Source of the DNA: JBHENN01 sp046262015
GTDB taxonomy: Bacteria; Actinomycetota; CADDZG01; WHSQ01
Assembly: GCA_046262015.1 (NCBI GenBank)
Contig: JBHENN010000027.1
Coordinates: 1-24,225, forward strand
DNA: 24,225 bases
Direction: 5' to 3'
Part shown: piece by piece, positions 21,565 through 24,225 of the stretch
How positions within the stretch are numbered: the stretch's first letter is position 1
How the letters are laid out: every line of letters begins with the position of its first letter
Program-made: the position numbers and the translations under genes
The notes under the pieces: generated by a model
What the model saw: only the letters and a program-made list of their open reading frames with translations
What the model was told of the DNA's origin: nothing
Database searches by the model: none

Positions 21565-21957
21565 TCAGACCATCTGCGAGGCGACCCGCTCCGGGCTGAT
21601 CTTGAGGATCACCCGCACCTCTCCCGGCGCCATCCACTCGTATCGCTCCTGGCCGAGATACTTCTTCGCCATCGCATCGATGTGGTCGCGGGCGCCATCC
21701 TCGGTGATGTCGGTGACGCGTCCACGCACGGCGACCATGGTGTAGGGGTTCTCTTGGTCGTGCACCGACACCGCGACGCGTGGATCTCGTTCGATGTACC
21801 GCATCTTGACCCGCCCACGCGCGGAGTTGACGAGGATCGTTCCGTCCTCGAGGTCGACCCACACGGGGGTCGAATGAGGTGTTCCGTCGGGACCGACGGT
21901 GGCGAGATGAGCGAAGTTCGCCTTCCGAAACAGGTCCTTCTCGGCGTCAGAGAGCAT
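21565..21957 (-). CDS. PPOX-class (F420-dependent type) pyridoxamine 5'-phosphate oxidase-like protein
   Basis: This 130-aa split-beta-barrel protein shows FAHLATVGPDGTPHSTPVWVDLEDGTILVNSARGRVKMRYIERDPRVAVSVHD, the pattern of actinobacterial PPOX-class F420-dependent oxidoreductases. It continues with MVAVRGRVTDIT and the helix HIDAMAKKYLG. Such proteins are small cytoplasmic dimers that bind F420, FMN or heme. The cofactor and substrate cannot be fixed by eye. The start ATG at 21957 has an ideal AAGGAGGT 4 nt upstream. It lies just downstream of a strong terminator, so it is probably transcribed separately from the upstream hypothetical gene. Confidence 0.9.
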   Translation of the reverse strand: MLSDAEKDLFRKANFAHLATVGPDGTPHSTPVWVDLEDGTILVNSARGRVKMRYIERDPRVAVSVHDQENPYTMVAVRGRVTDITEDGARDHIDAMAKKYLGQERYEWMAPGEVRVILKISPERVASQMV

Positions 21958-22018
21958 GCGACCTCCTTTGGTCGGGGTCCACCACTCGAAGCCTAATGCC
22001 GAAAGCTCGAAGAAAGGA

Positions 22019-22044
22019 AAAGGGCCCTCTGACGAGGGCCCTTT
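22019..22044 (-). terminator. Strong intrinsic terminator (11-bp perfect stem)
   Basis: AAAGGGCCCTC (22019-22029) and GAGGGCCCTTT (22034-22044) pair perfectly around TGAC. Reading the minus strand, the stem is followed by TTTTCCTTTCTT, so it terminates the minus-strand unit that starts at 22668. It also insulates the PPOX gene downstream. Confidence 0.85.
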
Positions 22045-22057
22045 GTCGCGGGCGGGA

Positions 22058-22183
22058 TCAGCTCCAGCGAGACCTAGAGTCCTGCTGGCCCTTCAAGATC
22101 CCTTCCTCCCCGAGCTGCTTGCGGCGCTCTTCGAGCTGTGCGAGCGCAGACGATTTCTTGGAAGCCGTCGCGAGACGACTCAA
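22058..22183 (-). CDS. Possible 41-aa small protein coupled to the upstream hypothetical gene
   Basis: A TTG at 22183 overlaps the TGA of the upstream gene (TTGA), and the frame stays open for 41 codons to a TGA 14 nt before the terminator. The product is charged and helical, with SALAQLEERRKQLGEEGIL in the middle, vaguely SHOCT-like. The Shine-Dalgarno is weak (GGGAAG, 11 nt upstream). Position between a coupled stop and a terminator supports it; a chance frame is possible. Confidence 0.35.
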   Translation of the reverse strand: MSRLATASKKSSALAQLEERRKQLGEEGILKGQQDSRSRWS

Positions 22184-22668
22184 GGAAGAGACAACTTCCC
22201 TAGGGCCGCCCGGCAGAGCTCTCGGCCCCGCTCGATCTCCTCCTGTGCTCGCCGCGCCGCGGCGTCACGTTCTGCTTCAGATCCCTCGCCCTTCTCCGCG
22301 AACTTGGCGGCTATCTCCTCAAACTCATTGCGCCTCGGGCTGTAGCTGTCTCTCCACCAGACAAACACTTCATCGGGCGCTAAGAGGGAAAGCGTGTAGG
22401 AGGCTCCTCGGGACGCGACAGCCAAGGGATAGATCCAGTCTTCCTGCTTCTCGTACTCGCCTCGCTCGAGGGACTCCCAAGCGACGCGCCATTCACGATC
22501 CTTGACGAAGAAATCAGTCATAGCCTCTCGTAGTTCGGCTCGTCGAGCATCCCGCCGCGCACTGCCGATCCGCAACCTTTCGAGACCGATGTTCATCGTG
22601 CCGGCAACCAATCCGCCCAAGGTAGCGGCCCCGGCTCCTATGAGTGCCGCAAGGGTCACGTCAGACAT
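22180..22668 (-). CDS. Hypothetical protein with one N-terminal membrane anchor
   Basis: I do not recognise this 162-aa protein. Residues 5-26 form a small-residue-rich hydrophobic helix (LAALIGAGAATLGGLVAGTMNIG). A long basic/acidic helical region follows (ERLRIGSARRDARRAELREAMTDFF), then an aromatic-rich middle (WRVAWESLERGEYEKQEDWIYPLA; FVWWRDSYSPRRNEF), and a C-terminal charged helix (KFAEKGEGSEAERDAAARRAQEEIERGRELC). The architecture is like many small phage- or island-associated membrane proteins with a cytoplasmic helical bundle. GAGGG lies immediately before the ATG. Base composition is lower in GC than the core genes to the left. It ends in a TTGA overlap with a possible small ORF. 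Confidence 0.7.
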   Translation of the reverse strand: MSDVTLAALIGAGAATLGGLVAGTMNIGLERLRIGSARRDARRAELREAMTDFFVKDREWRVAWESLERGEYEKQEDWIYPLAVASRGASYTLSLLAPDEVFVWWRDSYSPRRNEFEEIAAKFAEKGEGSEAERDAAARRAQEEIERGRELCRAALGKLSLP

Positions 22669-22769
22669 CCCTCAATCCCCCCTGTGCCCAAGGAACGACT
22701 CCGAGCGAGACGCCCTCCGTCAGGAGAATCTATCGAGGTCCGTGCGGATGAGTAGAGGCACCAAAGGAA

Positions 22770-22799
22770 AGGGCCAGCGAACGGATGTTCACCGGCCCT
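22770..22799 (-). terminator. Probable tRNA terminator downstream of the tRNA fragment
   Basis: On the minus strand AGGGCC-GGT-GAAC-ATCC-GTTC-GCT-GGCCCT forms a two-tier hairpin (6 bp and 4 bp with an internal loop), followed by TTCCTTTGG. It lies 15 nt past the CCA end of the tRNA fragment, as expected for the native downstream side of a tRNA gene. Confidence 0.55.
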
Positions 22800-22813
22800 G
22801 ACCTCTCCTTCTC

Positions 22814-22860
22814 TGGTTGCAGGGGCGGGATTTGAACCCGCGACCTCCGGGTTATGAGCC
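22814..22860 (-). other. 3' half of a tRNA with CAT anticodon (tRNA-Met type): probable attachment site
   Basis: Reading the minus strand from 22860 one sees the anticodon loop CTCATAA (anticodon CAT at 22856-22854). Then come the 3' anticodon stem CCCGG, variable loop AGGTC, a perfect T-arm GCGGG-TTCAAAT-CCCGC, acceptor strand CCCTGCA, discriminator A and an encoded CCA (22816-22814). The matching 5' half is missing: no TGCAGGG acceptor strand or D-arm lies upstream, and the 5' anticodon stem does not pair. Such 3' halves are the classic footprint of tyrosine-recombinase integration into a tRNA gene. By orientation, the integrated DNA lies at higher coordinates. The intact tRNA would be outside the window. 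Confidence 0.8.
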
Positions 22861-22972
22861 GCTATCAGCCAGTTCTGGGTGGTCAGACGTCGTCCTAGCT
22901 GGTGCGCTTGCGCAGGTCGGAGGGTCCCAGTTCGAACAAGAATCCGGATTCATCCGGACCGAGCCGAATCCG

Positions 22973-23078
22973 CCGTTAGCAAATCGTTAGCAAGAACGCG
23001 ATCCGCTAACGAACCCAAGAAAGACCCGGAGGTCGCGCGTGAACGCCAGTTAGCGCGCCGTTAGCAACCCGTTAGCAG
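22973..23078. repeat. Cluster of six GTTAGC repeats beside the tRNA fragment
   Basis: The core GTTAGC occurs directly at 22975, 22986, 23049, 23060 and 23071, and inverted (GCTAAC) at 23005-23010. The best copies read CGTTAGCAA. All six lie within 106 bp, 115-215 bp from the tRNA fragment and on its element side. Spacing of direct copies is 11 nt in each tandem pair. They resemble integrase arm-type binding sites. No gene is seen between 22861 and 23117. Confidence 0.6.
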
Positions 23079-23117
23079 CATCCCAGGGGCTTCCCCAGCT
23101 GGATCTGCCGGAACCCC

Positions 23118-24225
23118 CTACCTGTTGCCTTTCGCTCGGTTGTGAGTGACGCAGAGCATTTGGCAGTTCTCGAGGTCCGACGCTCCCCCCTTTGACCACG
23201 CCGTTACATGATCGGCGTCCATCTCCTCGGGCTTGTAGATGCGAGTCTTGTTGTTGTCGCTCCCCATCGCGCACAGCGGGCAGTTGGAAACGCCGGCTGA
23301 TTTGGCCTCGCTAGTCTGCTGCTCGTACGCGACCCGTTTCGTGTTCTTGTCAAACACTCTGATCACCAGCAACTGGGTGTCCTTCTTGCTGCCCAGCACG
23401 TACTCGTAGATCCCTTTGGCGTTGGTCACCACCGTTGGGTCGACGCGAAGCTCGTTTACGTCGGCATCGATCTTCGCCGCGTCATACGACTGCGAGTGAT
23501 AGAGCTCGTAGAGTCGTCCCCACTCAAGTCCCCGCATCTCCTTGTCAGGCGGCCGAGTGAAGACGCTGCCGACCCAGTCGATCACCGAGGTGAAGTAGGT
23601 CTGCAGCTCATCGATGCTGTCGTCGTGTCGGTGAGTCGCGAGGTACGCGTCGACGCTGATGCCCTGGGGCTCCGAGACCCACTCCAGCGCGACCTCCAGG
23701 ATTTCCTGCCGCTTCGGGTTGCCCTTGATGTATGACGACCACTTCTGCATATTGGCGTTGTTCGAGTTGCTGAACACGGCCTTTGCCCTGGTGACAAAGG
23801 GTCCGGAATAAATGGCGTTGAGCAGCTCCTGATTGTTGAGAGGCACGCCAGCGATGTTGACCGTCTGGAACCATTCCTTGATCTCCTTTTCGGTGCCCTG
23901 ACACTCGTAGACCAGCAGCGTGCTCTCCTTCAGGAGGTTCTGATCCTCGATGGGCAGCGACGAGAACGTCTGCTCCTTGCCGTCGACGCGGATCGCGAAC
24001 TTGCCTGTCACGAAGCGTCCGATGCTTGTGATGCGCTGCTGTCCGTCCAGGACCTCAAGGCCGTCGCTGTTCACGTTGAAGTAAATCAGCCCGAGCGGGT
24101 AGCGGTTGAGTAGCGACTGGATGACGGCGACGTCCCTCTTGCCGTCACCATAGATGTAGTGACGCTGGAACTCAGGCTGGATGACGAGCTTGCCGGCGAG
24201 GCCGAACAGACCCTTACCCTCAAGC
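23118..24225 (-). CDS. DUF262 and HNH nuclease domain protein (GmrSD-like; partial, 5' end outside window)
   Basis: At least 368 residues are visible; the start lies beyond the window, and internal GTG/ATG codons are not credible starts because the DUF262 fold extends upstream of them. Near the visible N-terminus come IQPEFQRHYIYGDGKRDVAV and YPLGLIYFN, then the DUF262 hallmark VLDGQQRITSIGRF. A helical middle follows. The C-terminus is an HNH nuclease: CPLCAM, then DADHVTAWSKGGASDLENCQMLC and HNRAKGN. DUF262 plus HNH is the layout of GmrSD-type and related restriction proteins, in which DUF262 uses nucleotides and the HNH cuts DNA. GC content is lower than in the chromosome to the left, and it abuts the tRNA-type attachment site, so it is probably cargo of an integrated element. 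Confidence 0.88.
   Translation of the reverse strand, partial: LEGKGLFGLAGKLVIQPEFQRHYIYGDGKRDVAVIQSLLNRYPLGLIYFNVNSDGLEVLDGQQRITSIGRFVTGKFAIRVDGKEQTFSSLPIEDQNLLKESTLLVYECQGTEKEIKEWFQTVNIAGVPLNNQELLNAIYSGPFVTRAKAVFSNSNNANMQKWSSYIKGNPKRQEILEVALEWVSEPQGISVDAYLATHRHDDSIDELQTYFTSVIDWVGSVFTRPPDKEMRGLEWGRLYELYHSQSYDAAKIDADVNELRVDPTVVTNAKGIYEYVLGSKKDTQLLVIRVFDKNTKRVAYEQQTSEAKSAGVSNCPLCAMGSDNNKTRIYKPEEMDADHVTAWSKGGASDLENCQMLCVTHNRAKGNR

Noticed and set aside
22925..22950. T-arm-like GGTCCCAGTTCGAACAAG as part of a second tRNA
   Set aside because: The stem does not pair beyond a couple of bases, and no acceptor or anticodon arm surrounds it.
22973..23078. CRISPR array
   Set aside because: Repeats are 6-10 nt, unevenly spaced, and one is inverted.

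Overview
The window looks like chromosomal DNA of a high-GC Gram-positive bacterium of the Actinomycetota. The signs are a SigR/RsrA-type sigma factor and zinc anti-sigma pair, a BldC-like small DNA-binding protein, a PPOX-class F420-type flavin protein, a short lysine-rich actinobacterial protein, GTG/TTG starts and many overlapping stop/start codons. I cannot name a genus; an uncultured lineage is likely.

Layout. (1) 1-4.9 kb is a thiol/selenol redox block. It holds a DUF3179 protein (cut by the window edge), a membrane-anchored TlpA-like thioredoxin, a divergent CcdA-like electron carrier, an AhpD-like peroxidase with an in-frame UGA where the second catalytic cysteine belongs, a divergent Lpd/MerA-like flavoprotein disulfide reductase, and a MerT-like membrane protein overlapping it by 4 nt. 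(2) 4.9-8.0 kb (minus strand) is a GH65 disaccharide phosphorylase plus beta-phosphoglucomutase operon. (3) 8.2-11.4 kb (minus) holds an acyl-CoA carboxylase beta subunit, a crotonase and a winged-helix/coiled-coil protein. (4) 11.4-17.2 kb (minus) holds bldC-like, rsrA, sigR, ddl, a membrane-anchored murF-like ligase, an alpha/beta hydrolase and an orphan DppB-type permease: cell-wall precursor synthesis running into redox-stress control. (5) 17.3-21.3 kb (plus) holds an ABC exporter pair, an M42 peptidase and a membrane protein. A BlaI/MecI-like dyad lies between the divergent transcription units at 17.23 kb. (6) 21.4-22.7 kb (minus) holds small and hypothetical proteins. (7) From about 22.86 kb to the end is probably the edge of an integrated element. 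A 3' half of a tRNA(CAT) without its 5' half is followed by clustered GTTAGC repeats and a DUF262-HNH nuclease gene.

The most interesting observation is the probable selenoprotein at 2120-2650. Its CxxC is CxxU, all other AhpD catalytic residues are present, reading continues in frame and in family on both sides of the UGA, and a perfect 10-bp hairpin starts 15 nt after the UGA, where a bacterial SECIS element would sit. It lies back to back with a flavoprotein of the class that drives AhpD in Mycobacterium tuberculosis, which suggests a compact peroxide-reducing system. Selenocysteine machinery genes are not in the window, so this remains a strong candidate rather than a proven case.
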